A stretch of 58,133 nucleotides of DNA. Origin: Methanosarcina vacuolata Z-761 (GTDB lineage Archaea; Halobacteriota; Methanosarcinia; Methanosarcinales; Methanosarcinaceae). The notes under the pieces are model-generated. The model did not search any database and was not told the origin of the DNA. It saw nothing but the letters and a program-made list of their open reading frames with translations. Positions 1-9,510 of the stretch are shown here, piece after piece; position 1 is the first letter of the stretch; every line of letters begins with the position of its first letter. The position numbers were made by a program, and so were the translations under genes. The stretch spans positions 1 to 58,133 of the forward strand of contig NZ_CP009519.1 of assembly GCF_000969905.1 (NCBI RefSeq), read 5' to 3'.

Positions 1-1329
1 AGTCAGATTGTAAATGTCTCTGCCCTGGAAGTATCAAAATATATTCCATCTTTATTTATTATTATTTATATGCTGGCTATTTATTGCTGGGCAAAATCAT
101 TTAAACAAGGCTATAATTTTATTACATATTCGGTTATAGCTTCAATACCTCTATTCTTTGCTTGGTTTTTTGCGACAATATATTACATGCTTATCTCAAC
201 CTTAATGTTACCGCTTTTATTTTATATTCTTAATAAAAATACTGATTTTAGATATAGAATTCTCGCTATTATACTTTGCTTAGTGCTTCCGTTTACTCAT
301 CCAATTATATCATTAATTCTTTTATTGTATCTCATATGCATGTTTTTTGAAGAGACATTGTTGGATCACAAATCTTATAAAGTATCTTTACGGTTAATTA
401 TGATTTTTCTAATAACCTCTTCTATCTGGTATCTGGCTCAGTATTCCTTAACAAAAAATGCCATTGAGATTCTTGAACAAGCAGAAAATAGTCTTCTCAT
501 GAAAAGTTCAGGTGATACAACATTGACCGTAGCAACGGGATATCTTAATAAACTGGGTTATCTCACAGCAGTAAAGTCATTGATAATTATGACATTTGAT
601 GAATTAATGTACTATATTTTGTCATTCATTTCAATTTTTATTATTTTTAAAAATCCAAAAAAAGATTTTGAGGACCTGAAGCCGGTTTCTTTATGCTTTA
701 TCTCTGGTAGCATTTTCTATATCTTTCTGTTTATCTCTTCTCGTGCTCATACTCCATACAGATTCATTAATTTAGACGCAAATATGATATTTGCACCCCT
801 GCTGTTAGGATACTTTATGGTTTTTTTGAATAAACAATACAGAAAAGTTCTAAATCTCATTATTATTATATCTGTGATCACCGCGATTGCTTCATTATAT
901 CAATCTCCAATTACCACGTACCCAAATGATCAGTTCACTGCTTATGATATCTCCGGAGGAAAATGGCTATTGGATTCTAAGAGTGAAGAGATACCTACAA
1001 TTACATTACTGAGTCCTTTAAATCGGTATTCCTCTCTTATCTACGGTTCAAAATATTCTTTTCTTCATAAGTCCTCAGTTAGACCCTGGTCCAGTTTTCC
1101 AGCGGATGCAAGTTCGTTTGAAACTGGTATTTTTCCAGCTAACAATACTCAATATTTTTCAATAACACAGTATGAAAAACAAGCCTATTCCACAGTATGG
1201 AAAGATATTGGACAATTTAATGAAAGTCATCTAACTTCAATCAATTCTTGTAAAAATGTATACCATATATATAATAATCAGGAATTTTCAACTTATCTTA
1301 TAAGACCCTGTGAACTACCACGAAACTAA
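1..1329 (+). CDS. Large multi-membrane surface-glycan protein, 3' part
   Basis: The frame is open from base 1 (SQIVNVS...), so the start lies outside the left edge. About 442 residues are present with roughly eight hydrophobic segments, followed by a polar, probably extracellular C-terminal domain of about 120 residues. It is paralogous to the intact 620-residue protein at 47512-49374: the landmarks KYIP-LF, a conserved FTHP/FHP stretch and a final soluble domain occur in the same order. The family is not one I can name; size, topology and setting fit a polysaccharide polymerase or lipid-linked glycosyltransferase, which is inference. The missing N-terminus is very probably the fragment at 57717-58133. 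The last residues (CELPRN) and the stop are encoded inside an IS605-type right-end relic at 1310-1348, so the extreme C-terminus may have been replaced. Confidence 0.8.
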   Translation, partial: SQIVNVSALEVSKYIPSLFIIIYMLAIYCWAKSFKQGYNFITYSVIASIPLFFAWFFATIYYMLISTLMLPLLFYILNKNTDFRYRILAIILCLVLPFTHPIISLILLLYLICMFFEETLLDHKSYKVSLRLIMIFLITSSIWYLAQYSLTKNAIEILEQAENSLLMKSSGDTTLTVATGYLNKLGYLTAVKSLIIMTFDELMYYILSFISIFIIFKNPKKDFEDLKPVSLCFISGSIFYIFLFISSRAHTPYRFINLDANMIFAPLLLGYFMVFLNKQYRKVLNLIIIISVITAIASLYQSPITTYPNDQFTAYDISGGKWLLDSKSEEIPTITLLSPLNRYSSLIYGSKYSFLHKSSVRPWSSFPADASSFETGIFPANNTQYFSITQYEKQAYSTVWKDIGQFNESHLTSINSCKNVYHIYNNQEFSTYLIRPCELPRN

Positions 1330-1348
1330 AGACTTCGGGGTTTTACGC
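1310..1348 (-). repeat. Orphan IS605/IS1341-type right-end relic
   Basis: On the minus strand it reads AAGCGTAAAACCCCGAAG, then CTTTAGTTTC, then GTGGTAGTTCAC. The terminal GGTAGTTCAC matches the right end of the TnpB element at 16408-17760, and nearly the same 40-base block occurs at 37191-37231. No transposase gene is attached. It supplies the stop codon of the gene ending at 1329. Confidence 0.6.
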
Positions 1349-1391
1349 TTTGATCTATAAAGAAGAGACTAATTTCATTTACTAAATATTT

Positions 1392-2981
1392 TTATTTCGT
1401 ACTGCTTTTAATATTTAGTTTAAGTCTGTGTTTTATAGCAGAAGGAATCATAGACATTACCATTTGATATTCGGCATTTCCTTTAGTAAAGGTCCATATG
1501 CTACCTATATATACTATTGTTACAGCGATTCCAGATATAATCAAGGCTCCAAACCCTGAAATCGGTACAAAAAAATTAATAAACCTGCAAGAACCCGCTA
1601 TTATAAACACTGCTAAGAACCCAGGAAGCATGGAACTCACAAAAGTGGTTCTTGGAATTCCAAGGACCTTAGTAGCATACCAGGGAATAAAAAGTGCATT
1701 TTTAAGGGTTAATACAATCGCTCCTGCAATTGCAACACCATAATATCCCCAGCCAGTGAGGAGCGGAAGCATTATTTCCAGTAAAAAATTGCCTATTCCC
1801 ATACAAAATGTGACAATTCCTGGAACTCGTACCTTGTTGTATGCAACGTTGATATCAAAGAGAAGCATTACTGGAAGATTAATTGCAAGGTGAGACAGCA
1901 TTATTAACATGAGTGGCGAGAGTTTTACAAATTCAGGGCCTACCCAGAGGGAAAGGAGTTGTGGAGCAAAACCACAGATAAATCCAATTGGAAGAGCAAG
2001 TGCAAACCCTGTAAGTTTTATGGCACTTTTTGATAAACTTATAAGGTCTTCAATTCTGCCCCTTATATAGTAATTTAAAATCACCGGTGTAAGTATATTT
2101 ATAAACACACCTGCAATAGTGCGTAGCATTGAACTCCATGTAAAGGCTATTGAGTATTCTCCACCTGCAAGAGTACCAAATAATTTGGTTACAATTATAA
2201 GATCTATCTGGAGAAACAGAAGAGAACCGATCTGACTAATGATGACCCAGCCTGCCATCCCTGAAATTTCCTTTACTTTTGATCTGCAAAAGTCTTTTAT
2301 ATTTATCTTAAGATGAGGGTTTATCCTGCATGAGAAAAAGACAGTAAGAGCAAAGGCAATTATGGCAGCGATCAGATAAGCTAACCCTATGTAAGCAAGA
2401 TTTGGAGAATATAACTTAAATAATAGTACTATTAGGCCAACCTGAACAAGAATATTTATGGCATTTATTATGTTTAGAAAGTCAAGTCTATTGTAGGCGA
2501 AAATAGAAACTCCAAAATTACTGCCCCAGGCCCGCAATAGGAAGGCACTTAGAACTCCAAGAAAAAGGAGTCTCGTAGTATTTTCCTGGTTTGACGGAAC
2601 TTCAAAAAAGGAAGGAGAATAATACGATAGTAGAACTACTACAGGAAACATGAGTAGAATAATTCCAAGTGTTCCAAATAGAGCAGTGTTAAAGGTCACA
2701 TTTGCTTTTTTAAACTCTTTTTTCTGTAATTCAATCGTTATAGGTCTTGAAACTGAGGTATTAAGTGATACCATAATTAAATTTACATAAGCTGTAAAAG
2801 ATGTCGCTAGTGGGATCATTGCATAGCTCGCAACACCAAGTGAATTAATAAAATATGGTACTAAGAATAGCCCACTAGCGAGGTTGACTATAAAATATAA
2901 AATATTGGTTATGAGATTCTTAGGCACTTGCTTGCTGAAGACATCCTGAGGCTCTCTTGAATTTAACATTCTTACCTTCAT
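1392..2981 (-). CDS. Polysaccharide flippase, Wzx/MATE-like
   Basis: 529 residues with about 14 hydrophobic helices spaced as in the oligosaccharide flippase (polysaccharide transport) family, beginning NLITNILYFIVNLASGLFLV. The family moves lipid-linked glycan units across the cytoplasmic membrane. The first ATG has no Shine-Dalgarno, but ATG 2969 (MLNSREPQ) is preceded by AAGGTAAGA, so the true start may be four codons later. It points towards the glycan gene that crosses the window ends. A second, unrelated-looking flippase lies at 50988-52445, which suggests two exported glycans or two linkage types. Family call firm; substrate unknown. Confidence 0.85.
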   Translation of the reverse strand: MKVRMLNSREPQDVFSKQVPKNLITNILYFIVNLASGLFLVPYFINSLGVASYAMIPLATSFTAYVNLIMVSLNTSVSRPITIELQKKEFKKANVTFNTALFGTLGIILLMFPVVVLLSYYSPSFFEVPSNQENTTRLLFLGVLSAFLLRAWGSNFGVSIFAYNRLDFLNIINAINILVQVGLIVLLFKLYSPNLAYIGLAYLIAAIIAFALTVFFSCRINPHLKINIKDFCRSKVKEISGMAGWVIISQIGSLLFLQIDLIIVTKLFGTLAGGEYSIAFTWSSMLRTIAGVFINILTPVILNYYIRGRIEDLISLSKSAIKLTGFALALPIGFICGFAPQLLSLWVGPEFVKLSPLMLIMLSHLAINLPVMLLFDINVAYNKVRVPGIVTFCMGIGNFLLEIMLPLLTGWGYYGVAIAGAIVLTLKNALFIPWYATKVLGIPRTTFVSSMLPGFLAVFIIAGSCRFINFFVPISGFGALIISGIAVTIVYIGSIWTFTKGNAEYQMVMSMIPSAIKHRLKLNIKSSTK

Positions 2982-3091
2982 TTTCTAGGCTTAACTAGCA
3001 GCAGTTTTTGATTTTTGGCCAAATATGCCAAAATTTGAGAAATGACCCGAATAATTAAACAGCCTGAGAAGTCCTGTAATACAGAACAGAA

Positions 3092-3313
3092 TCAAATAAT
3101 TTCCATGATCTTAAAAATGGCAATTCCAATAAAACTAAAAGTCAAAGGAATAATTGCAATAGTAAATGAACATTTAACATCTTTGTTCCATTTATCGGTT
3201 GCAGCTATAATCTCCATTAAAGACAAAAGTAGTAAAAGCTCGATAATAACTGCACCCCAATACTCAGGAAGACCAATTGTTGCAACAGTAATGGGCGTGA
3301 TGATTGTTAGCAT
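3092..3313 (-). CDS. Small two-helix membrane protein, unknown
   Basis: 73 residues with two hydrophobic segments (about 15-36 and 50-72) separated by a short charged loop (DKWNKDVK). ATG 3313 is preceded by AAAGGAATCTTT, a good Shine-Dalgarno at normal spacing, which favours this strand over the overlapping plus-strand frame. It sits upstream of and in the same direction as the flippase gene. No family recognised; it may be an accessory membrane peptide of the glycan locus. Confidence 0.5.
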   Translation of the reverse strand: MLTIITPITVATIGLPEYWGAVIIELLLLLSLMEIIAATDKWNKDVKCSFTIAIIPLTFSFIGIAIFKIMEII

Positions 3314-3853
3314 AAAGATTCCTTTGCGAGTTATGCGATGATCCCACTAAAAAGTGGATATAACAAAATAACGATCCATATTGGATTAATAACAGATCAT
3401 TAAGTTAACTTATTACAAATTATAAAAACTTTTCCTCATAAAGTCAGATTTGAAAATATATAGTCTTTTCTGGTTAATTTAATTAAAACTTGTGTTTTGT
3501 GTATTGATATGAATTTTTTTGCAAAGTTAGACTAATTTTATATTATTACTGATATTTTGGTGTTTTTAAAGATAAATTAAAATGTGGTATTAACCAGCTA
3601 ATGAATCACAACTAGTTTAGTTATTTAGAGTTTATATTCATTTATTTTAATTTTTAAATTGTAATTTTAATAAATATGCAAATTTGTTCATAATTTTACA
3701 TATATTCAATAAGAGTATTAAATATTTTTCTTTTTTGTACACTTCACTTAATTTAGACGGATATGAATTTCTACTTAAATATATTTCTATAAATTGAAAC
3801 AGTTAAATATTTTATTGCATATCTTTCGATTGTGAGTCAGGGGGGACATACAG
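3314..3853. other. Intergenic region, promoter side of the GT2 operon
   Basis: About 540 very AT-rich bases with no supportable gene. The divergent genes on both sides mean promoters for both should lie here; several TTTAAATA/TATATA-like tracts exist but none is clearly placed. The stretch ends with a run of six G before the GT2 start. Confidence 0.5.
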
Positions 3854-4615
3854 ATGAGTAGTGAGTCTAGTGTTAGTAACAAATACGAATACGTAACTTT
3901 GAGTAATTATTCGCAAACAATGCGCACGACTACTCAACAGATCTCAGTAATTCTTCCTGCATATAACGAAGAAATTCCCATAGGAAGCATGGTTCACCTC
4001 ACTAAATTGTATGCAGACAAAGTTATCGTGGTCGATGATGGCAGCTTGGATCGTACAGCTGAGGTTGCCAGGAACGCTGGAGCTGAGGTAATTGTTCATG
4101 AGATAAATAAAGGAAAGGGAGTTGCTCTTAAAACCGGTTTTGAAATCGCAGTCATGCTGGGTGCTGACATAATTGTAACGATGGACTCCGATGGCCAACA
4201 TAATCCTGCCGAAATCCCGAAATTAGTGGCTCCAATAATTAAAGGCGAAGCTGAGATGGTAAACGGCAGCAGATACTTAAATGGCCTGGAAAAAAGCACT
4301 CCTGCATACCGTCGCATTGGCCAGACCATCTTGGATAAGTTCACTAACATAAATTCAGGCCTTAAGATCACAGATTCACAGAGCGGCTTTCGTGCCTTTG
4401 CCGCTTCAACAATTGGAAATTTCCGTTTCAATGCACAGGGAATGGCTATAGAAAGCGAAATGCTCGCAGATGCAGGAAGTGCCGGTCTTCGCATAAAAGA
4501 AGTAAGTATAGGTGTCCGTTACGATGTTGACGGTTCCACAAAAAAACCAGTTTCTCACGGCCTTGAAGTCCTTTTAGCGATTATAAAAGACATGGTCTTC
4601 AAGAAAAATACTTAA
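3854..4615 (+). CDS. Glycosyltransferase family 2 (polyprenyl-phosphate sugar transferase-like)
   Basis: 253 residues. Typical GT2 motifs are visible: VILPAYNEE (about 35-43), VIVVDDGSLDRT (about 59-70), the DSDGQHNP metal/nucleotide motif (about 112-119) and NGSRYLNG. This is the subgroup near dolichyl-phosphate mannose/glucose synthases, which transfer a sugar from a nucleotide donor to a membrane lipid phosphate on the cytoplasmic face. There is no C-terminal membrane domain. ATG 3854 follows GGGGGGACATACAG. It is first in a co-directional run with the DUF354, epimerase, unknown and GT4 genes up to 9121, which reads as one glycan operon. Remnants of a similar GT2 N-terminus occur downstream of both copies of the 396-base repeat at 39505 and 41278. 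Confidence 0.9.
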   Translation: MSSESSVSNKYEYVTLSNYSQTMRTTTQQISVILPAYNEEIPIGSMVHLTKLYADKVIVVDDGSLDRTAEVARNAGAEVIVHEINKGKGVALKTGFEIAVMLGADIIVTMDSDGQHNPAEIPKLVAPIIKGEAEMVNGSRYLNGLEKSTPAYRRIGQTILDKFTNINSGLKITDSQSGFRAFAASTIGNFRFNAQGMAIESEMLADAGSAGLRIKEVSIGVRYDVDGSTKKPVSHGLEVLLAIIKDMVFKKNT

Positions 4616-4654
4616 TATAATAATTGGGAGATAATATTTCAAGGGGGTATACTT

Positions 4655-5767
4655 TTGAGGATTGCATTTTTTATAAACACACCCGCACATGTTCACTTAT
4701 ACAAAAATGTTATAAAATCCCTGGAACTTAGCGGGCATCAAGCTATCATCCTGGCAAGAAATTATGGAGACACTGTTAACTTATTAGATGAAATGGGTTT
4801 TGAGTATTTTGTATATGCCAATGTACCTGATTCAAAATATGGAAAAATAATAGCTCTGCCCTTTAATGTGTTAACAGCGTACAATTTTCTCCGAAAGAAA
4901 AAGCCTGATCTATTAGTTGGAATGGGAGTTTACTCAGCATATACATCACAATTACTGCACAAAAAATGCATAATTTTTAATGATTCTGAACCTACACCGT
5001 TTCAGTTCATGCTTTTTAAACCTTTTGTGGATGTGATCCTTACTCCTTCATCGTTTACTGTAGATCTGGGCCCAAAACACATCAAATTCAATAGCTTTAA
5101 AGAAATTGCGTATTTACATAAAAACTACTTTACACCAGATTCAAAAATTTATGACTTTCTTGGGATAAGTCAAGATGAAGACTATGTTCTTTTACGTTTC
5201 AATGCATTTGATGCTGTACATGATTTTGGCATAAATGGTTTTTCCATTGAGCAAAAAAGGCTCCTGGTTAAGGAACTCAGCAAGTATGCACGTGTGTTTA
5301 TCTCGTCTGAACTAAAATTACCAGACGATTTTAACAAGTATCTATTGAAAATCCCAAAATCCCGTATTCACGACATCCTGTATTATGCAAAACTTGTTAT
5401 AGCCGACACCCAGACAATAACCACCGAATCCGCTGTCCTGGGAACTCCAGTTATCAGGTTCAATTCTTTTGTAGGCAAGAAAGATATGGGCAATTTCATT
5501 GAGCTCGAAAACAAGTATAACCTTATTTTCAGCTTCAATGATCCTGAAAAAGCCATTACCAAAGCAGTAGAACTTATTCAGGAACCTGATTTAAAAAGCA
5601 AATGGAAAGAGAAAAGAGACCGTCTCCTGATAGACAAAGTCGATGCTACCAAATTTTTGGCTTCATTTATTGGAAATTATCCTGACAGCTTATATAAAAC
5701 CCGGAACGAAAAAAGTTATTCCAAAAAAGACAACAGCTCTATCACCCTGCAAGGTGATCTACTATGA
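4655..5767 (+). CDS. DUF354 family, GT-B-fold glycosyltransferase-like protein
   Basis: 370 residues starting at TTG 4655, chosen because GGGGG lies seven bases upstream and MRIAFFINTPAHVHLYKN is the usual start of DUF354 proteins. The family has the two-Rossmann GT-B architecture of UDP-GlcNAc 2-epimerases and MurG-like transferases, and is common in archaeal surface-glycan clusters; no member's reaction is known to me. The stretch VIADTQTITTESAVLGTP (about 249-266) is the usual C-terminal donor-side motif. Its stop overlaps the wecB start by four bases (ATGA), so the two are translationally coupled and probably act on the same amino-sugar. Confidence 0.85.
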   Translation: MRIAFFINTPAHVHLYKNVIKSLELSGHQAIILARNYGDTVNLLDEMGFEYFVYANVPDSKYGKIIALPFNVLTAYNFLRKKKPDLLVGMGVYSAYTSQLLHKKCIIFNDSEPTPFQFMLFKPFVDVILTPSSFTVDLGPKHIKFNSFKEIAYLHKNYFTPDSKIYDFLGISQDEDYVLLRFNAFDAVHDFGINGFSIEQKRLLVKELSKYARVFISSELKLPDDFNKYLLKIPKSRIHDILYYAKLVIADTQTITTESAVLGTPVIRFNSFVGKKDMGNFIELENKYNLIFSFNDPEKAITKAVELIQEPDLKSKWKEKRDRLLIDKVDATKFLASFIGNYPDSLYKTRNEKSYSKKDNSSITLQGDLL

Positions 5768-6828
5768 AGATTGCAAGTGTTGTGGGCGTTAGACCTCAGT
5801 TCGTAAAAGCTTCTGTAGTTTCAAGAGAATTAAGAAAAAGTAACAAAGAATGTTTGATTCATACTGGTCAGCATTACGATTATGAAATGAATAAAATCTT
5901 CTTTGAAGAGTTGGGTATCCCCGAGCCTGACTATTATCTCGGTGTAGGTTCTGGCTCACATGGTCAACAGACAGGAGAAATGCTTCGGAAATTAGAAGAA
6001 GTTCTCATGGTTGAAAAACCCGATCTCGTGCTGACTTATGGGGATACAAATTCAACACTTGCAGGAGCCTTAGCTGCATCAAAGCTTGGAATAAAAAACG
6101 CACATATAGAATCTGGATTAAGAAGCTTTGACAAATCTATGCCTGAAGAAATTAACCGCATTTTGACTGACCATTGCTCTGATATCTTATTTTGCCCAAC
6201 TCAAAATGCAGTTAACAACCTGGAAGAAGAGGGAATCACTAAAAACGTGTATTTAACTGGTGATGTCATGGTTGATTCCCTTCTACTTAATAAAGAGATT
6301 GCAGAAGCTAAATCCTCTTTATTAAATGACCTTAACCTAAAAACCAGGGATTATATAGTTGTTACAATTCACAGAGCAAGTAATACTGACAACTTTGAAA
6401 ACCTTCGAAATATTATTGAGGCTCTTCGGGAATTAAATGAAAATATTATTTTTCCCATCCACCCACGAACTGAAAAGTTGCTTAAGAATTACAATTTATA
6501 CGATAGCTTACCCTCTTCTATTACGTTAGTAAAACCTCTTGGCTTCCTTGATTTTATAAAACTTATGAATCATGCCAAGATGATTTTAACCGACTCAGGA
6601 GGAGTTCAGAAAGAAGCCTACATCTTAAAAGTCCCTTGTGTTACACTCAGGGAAAACACAGAATGGATCGAGACCATTAAAGATGGATGGAATGTACTGG
6701 TTGGTTCCAATAAAGAGAGAATTATTAAAACAGTAAACGGGTTCATGCCTTCAGTCCAGGAACATTGTAATAGATTTGGAGATGGAAGTGCAAGCAATAG
6801 AATTGCTGCAGCAATTAATGCACTATAA
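5764..6828 (+). CDS. wecB: UDP-N-acetylglucosamine 2-epimerase, non-hydrolysing
   Basis: 354 residues, full family length. It begins MKIASVVGVRPQFVKASVVS and carries TGQHYD (about 39-44), GDTNSTLAGALAA, HIESGLRS-(D)-PEE-NR, TGDVMVD, HRASNTDN, HPRT and TDSGGVQKEA, all conserved in WecB. The enzyme interconverts UDP-GlcNAc and UDP-ManNAc in the cytosol, giving a ManNAc-type donor, often oxidised next to ManNAcA. No UDP-ManNAc dehydrogenase is in the window, so the host chromosome may supply that step. The start overlaps the stop of the DUF354 gene. Confidence 0.95.
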   Translation: MKIASVVGVRPQFVKASVVSRELRKSNKECLIHTGQHYDYEMNKIFFEELGIPEPDYYLGVGSGSHGQQTGEMLRKLEEVLMVEKPDLVLTYGDTNSTLAGALAASKLGIKNAHIESGLRSFDKSMPEEINRILTDHCSDILFCPTQNAVNNLEEEGITKNVYLTGDVMVDSLLLNKEIAEAKSSLLNDLNLKTRDYIVVTIHRASNTDNFENLRNIIEALRELNENIIFPIHPRTEKLLKNYNLYDSLPSSITLVKPLGFLDFIKLMNHAKMILTDSGGVQKEAYILKVPCVTLRENTEWIETIKDGWNVLVGSNKERIIKTVNGFMPSVQEHCNRFGDGSASNRIAAAINAL

Positions 6829-6848
6829 TGTAAACCGGGGGCTAGCTT

Positions 6849-8051
6849 ATGACTTTCGATGCACTTGTGGATGATTCAATAAGATCTCTTCACAGTTGGG
6901 TAAAAAATGAAGGATATTATGGATGGGATCCTTATGATGCACTAAATAGCGAAATAGTAAGCAGGCTATGCTCTAATTCTCAGCCATTGGAGATACTAAT
7001 AACTCAATTAAATAAGTACTCTATCTTAAACATCAGGCCAATTCTAGGTATTGAAAAAGGGTTAGATATAAAAGGTATATCACTTTTTGCTCAATCATTT
7101 GCAAAAATTTATTCTTTGACAAGCGATCAGCAGTATAAAGATGATTTATCAGAATGCATGAACTTTTTAAAAAGTAAATCTCTCAAACAAAAATATGGTT
7201 TTGATTGCTGGGCAGGCCACTATTTTAATTATAGGGGCTTTGACGGAAGCACATTAGCTCCAGACATACCTGATGTTATTACAACATCAAATGTAATCAA
7301 AGCAATAGCTGACAGTTACTCAATTTTTAAGGATGAGGAGCTAAAAGATATCGGAAAAAGTGCATATGATTTCTTAATCAAATATCTACTAAGAAAAACA
7401 GATGACGGGCTTTATTATCTAAAATATGATACATTAAGTGAAAACAAAATTGTAATAAACGCTTCTGCTGAAGGTCTAAGCGCTATATGCAGATTAATGC
7501 CCTTATTTAACGATGCTGAAATGAAAAAAATCGCGTGCCAGCTTTCCGAATTCTTAGTGTGTACTCAGGATTCAGACGGTTGTTGGATATATAGTAAATA
7601 CAAAAGTGGAAAGATAAGACGTCAAACTGACTTTCACCAGGGTTTTATAATAGATTCTCTGGTTGAATACCTTCCTTTTGCTGAGCCAAAAAAACAGGAC
7701 CAGTTAATGAAATCAATTAATAAGGGAGTAAATTTTTACAGAAAAAAACAGTTTTTAGACAACGGTAGATGTTATTATAGATATCCCAAACTATACCCTG
7801 TAGACATACATAATCAAGCTCAGGGTATAATCACCTTTAGTAAGTTAAGTGTATTTGACGCAGAGTTCCTTGAGTTTGCAAAGAAAATTTTAGAATGGAC
7901 AATTTTTAATATGCAGGATAATTCGGGATACTTTTTCTATCAAAAAAACAGGATACTCACAAACAAAATTCCTTATATGAGATGGGGAGCGGCCTGGATG
8001 ATGCTGTCTATGGCAACATATTTAGAGAAAGTGGGGGTGGCAAAATGGTAA
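6849..8051 (+). CDS. Unknown glycan-cluster protein, helical-barrel-like
   Basis: 400 residues, no signal peptide, no membrane segment. ATG 6849 follows GGGGGCTAGCTT. The sequence is a run of amphipathic helices with repeated short Gly/Trp/Tyr turns (GYYGWDPYDALN near the N-terminus, FDCWAGHYFNYRG, DGLYYLKYD, DGCWIYSKYKSG, QAQGIITF, NSGYFFYQK, RWGAAWM). That pattern is typical of (alpha/alpha)6 barrels such as six-hairpin glycosidases and prenyltransferase-like folds. I do not recognise a characterised member; a role in trimming or building the glycan is inference. It overlaps the following GT4 gene by seven bases, so the two are co-translated. Confidence 0.8.
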   Translation: MTFDALVDDSIRSLHSWVKNEGYYGWDPYDALNSEIVSRLCSNSQPLEILITQLNKYSILNIRPILGIEKGLDIKGISLFAQSFAKIYSLTSDQQYKDDLSECMNFLKSKSLKQKYGFDCWAGHYFNYRGFDGSTLAPDIPDVITTSNVIKAIADSYSIFKDEELKDIGKSAYDFLIKYLLRKTDDGLYYLKYDTLSENKIVINASAEGLSAICRLMPLFNDAEMKKIACQLSEFLVCTQDSDGCWIYSKYKSGKIRRQTDFHQGFIIDSLVEYLPFAEPKKQDQLMKSINKGVNFYRKKQFLDNGRCYYRYPKLYPVDIHNQAQGIITFSKLSVFDAEFLEFAKKILEWTIFNMQDNSGYFFYQKNRILTNKIPYMRWGAAWMMLSMATYLEKVGVAKW

Positions 8052-9121
8052 GAGTTTTAATGTGTGGATCTGTAGCTTCCTCAGGAGGAGTTTCCACACA
8101 TACTAAGAACTTAATGGAAAATTTGTCTGTTGACGCAAACAAAATATTATTGTACAATTATTATACAAATAAAGCTGGTTCAAAAAACACAAATTTCGAA
8201 AAGGTATACCGACGTACTTTTGGATTATTCTTCCAGATTTTATCCAACAGAAAAAAGTATGAAATAATTCATGATCAAACATCAGGCGGTATATTCAGTT
8301 TTATTTCTGCAATAACTGCATCCATAGCATCCAAAATCGTAGGTAAAAAGTTAATAGTCACATTCCATCACTCAAAAACAGAAGAGTTTGTAGAAAAATA
8401 CAAACCATTTTTTAATTTCGTTTTAAAAAATATAGATACAATGATTTTAGTTTCAAATAAACAAAAAGAATTTATTTCCAAGACCTTTCCAAAATACTCA
8501 AATAAATTAGTTGTAATTCCAAATGGGTATGATTCAGCCTTTTTTTTCCCAAGAGATGCCAGCGAATGCAGATCTGCTCTGAGTATTCCTATGGATAAAA
8601 AGGTGATATTTAATATCTCAAACTTAATCGACATAAAAGGTCACAAGTATCTTATTGAAGCAATTGGCAATATTGCAAAAACCAGATCTGATATTTACTG
8701 TATCATTGCAGGGAAAGGTTATCTATTAGAAACTCTAGAGCAACAAATAAAAGACTCCAAACTCGAGGACTATATAAAATTAGTAGGGTGGATCCCTGAC
8801 AATGAGATCCCTATTTACATAAACACCAGTGATTTCTTTGTCCTTCCAAGCCTGGGCGAGGGAAATCCTATTGTTATGTTTGAAGCAATAGGGTGTGGAA
8901 AACCATTTATAGGAACGAAAGTCGGGGGAGTTCCTGAGATTATAGCTTCTGAAGATTACGGATTATTATGTGAACCTGCAAGTTCAGAAGAACTAGAAAA
9001 AACTATAATGTCAGCATTAAATAAAAATTGGGATACTTTAAAAATTAAAGAATATGCTGAATCTTTTACCTGGAAAAATATTGCAAAAACAACTAAATCC
9101 ATCTATGAGCAAACTTCGTGA
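8045..9121 (+). CDS. Glycosyltransferase family 4
   Basis: 358 residues if started at ATG 8045, just after GTGGGGGTGGCAAA and overlapping the preceding stop; MVRVLMCGSVASSGGVSTHT is the expected GT4 N-terminus, so upstream in-frame ATGs are not used. The C-terminal donor domain shows LPSLGEGNPIVMFEAIGCGK with the E-x7-E signature, then GTKVGGVPEIIASEDYGLL. It transfers an activated sugar to a lipid-linked acceptor on the cytoplasmic side. The last third is strikingly like the GT4 at 46061-47248 (GTKVGGVPEII-EDYGLLCEPA in both), so the two arose by duplication. Last gene of the operon. Confidence 0.9.
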   Translation: MVRVLMCGSVASSGGVSTHTKNLMENLSVDANKILLYNYYTNKAGSKNTNFEKVYRRTFGLFFQILSNRKKYEIIHDQTSGGIFSFISAITASIASKIVGKKLIVTFHHSKTEEFVEKYKPFFNFVLKNIDTMILVSNKQKEFISKTFPKYSNKLVVIPNGYDSAFFFPRDASECRSALSIPMDKKVIFNISNLIDIKGHKYLIEAIGNIAKTRSDIYCIIAGKGYLLETLEQQIKDSKLEDYIKLVGWIPDNEIPIYINTSDFFVLPSLGEGNPIVMFEAIGCGKPFIGTKVGGVPEIIASEDYGLLCEPASSEELEKTIMSALNKNWDTLKIKEYAESFTWKNIAKTTKSIYEQTS

Positions 9122-9510
9122 ACCAGCCCACCTGCAAATCTAACAATTCGCAAGAAGGCATTTTGGTTCATTTCTTTAAAGTCAGACAAGCCATATGTTC
9201 TTCAAAGTGAACACTAGTCATTAAAAAGTTAAACCAGCAATTAAAGAAATGAAATCAGTAATCAAAAAAATTAAAATAAAAACTAAAAAATTAAACTGGT
9301 ACTTAAAAAATGAAATTAGTACTTAAAAAATTAAAATCGTTCCGTTGCCAGGTACCAGTAACAGGAAGTAGGGCTGTTCGTGCTCTTATTGGTGAGCCAG
9401 CCCATCATTCCTGGTTTTCCAATTGTTAGCTGAGGCAAACAACTGGAACTTTCACTGTATCGCAGGCATTACATTGCTGTCACTGGTCTTCAGTTTCAGG
9501 ACTGGTGACA
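9122..9510. other. Intergenic region between convergent genes
   Basis: The tails of the convergent GT4 and PKD genes face each other here. It contains a low-complexity stretch (about 9215-9345) with five degenerate copies of a TTAAA-AAATTAAA-type unit, and no supportable gene. No clear terminator hairpin was seen. Confidence 0.5.

Noticed and set aside
3042-3341. 99-codon plus-strand frame
   Set aside because: Opposite strand of the small membrane protein at 3092-3313, which has the better ribosome site and typical helix pattern.
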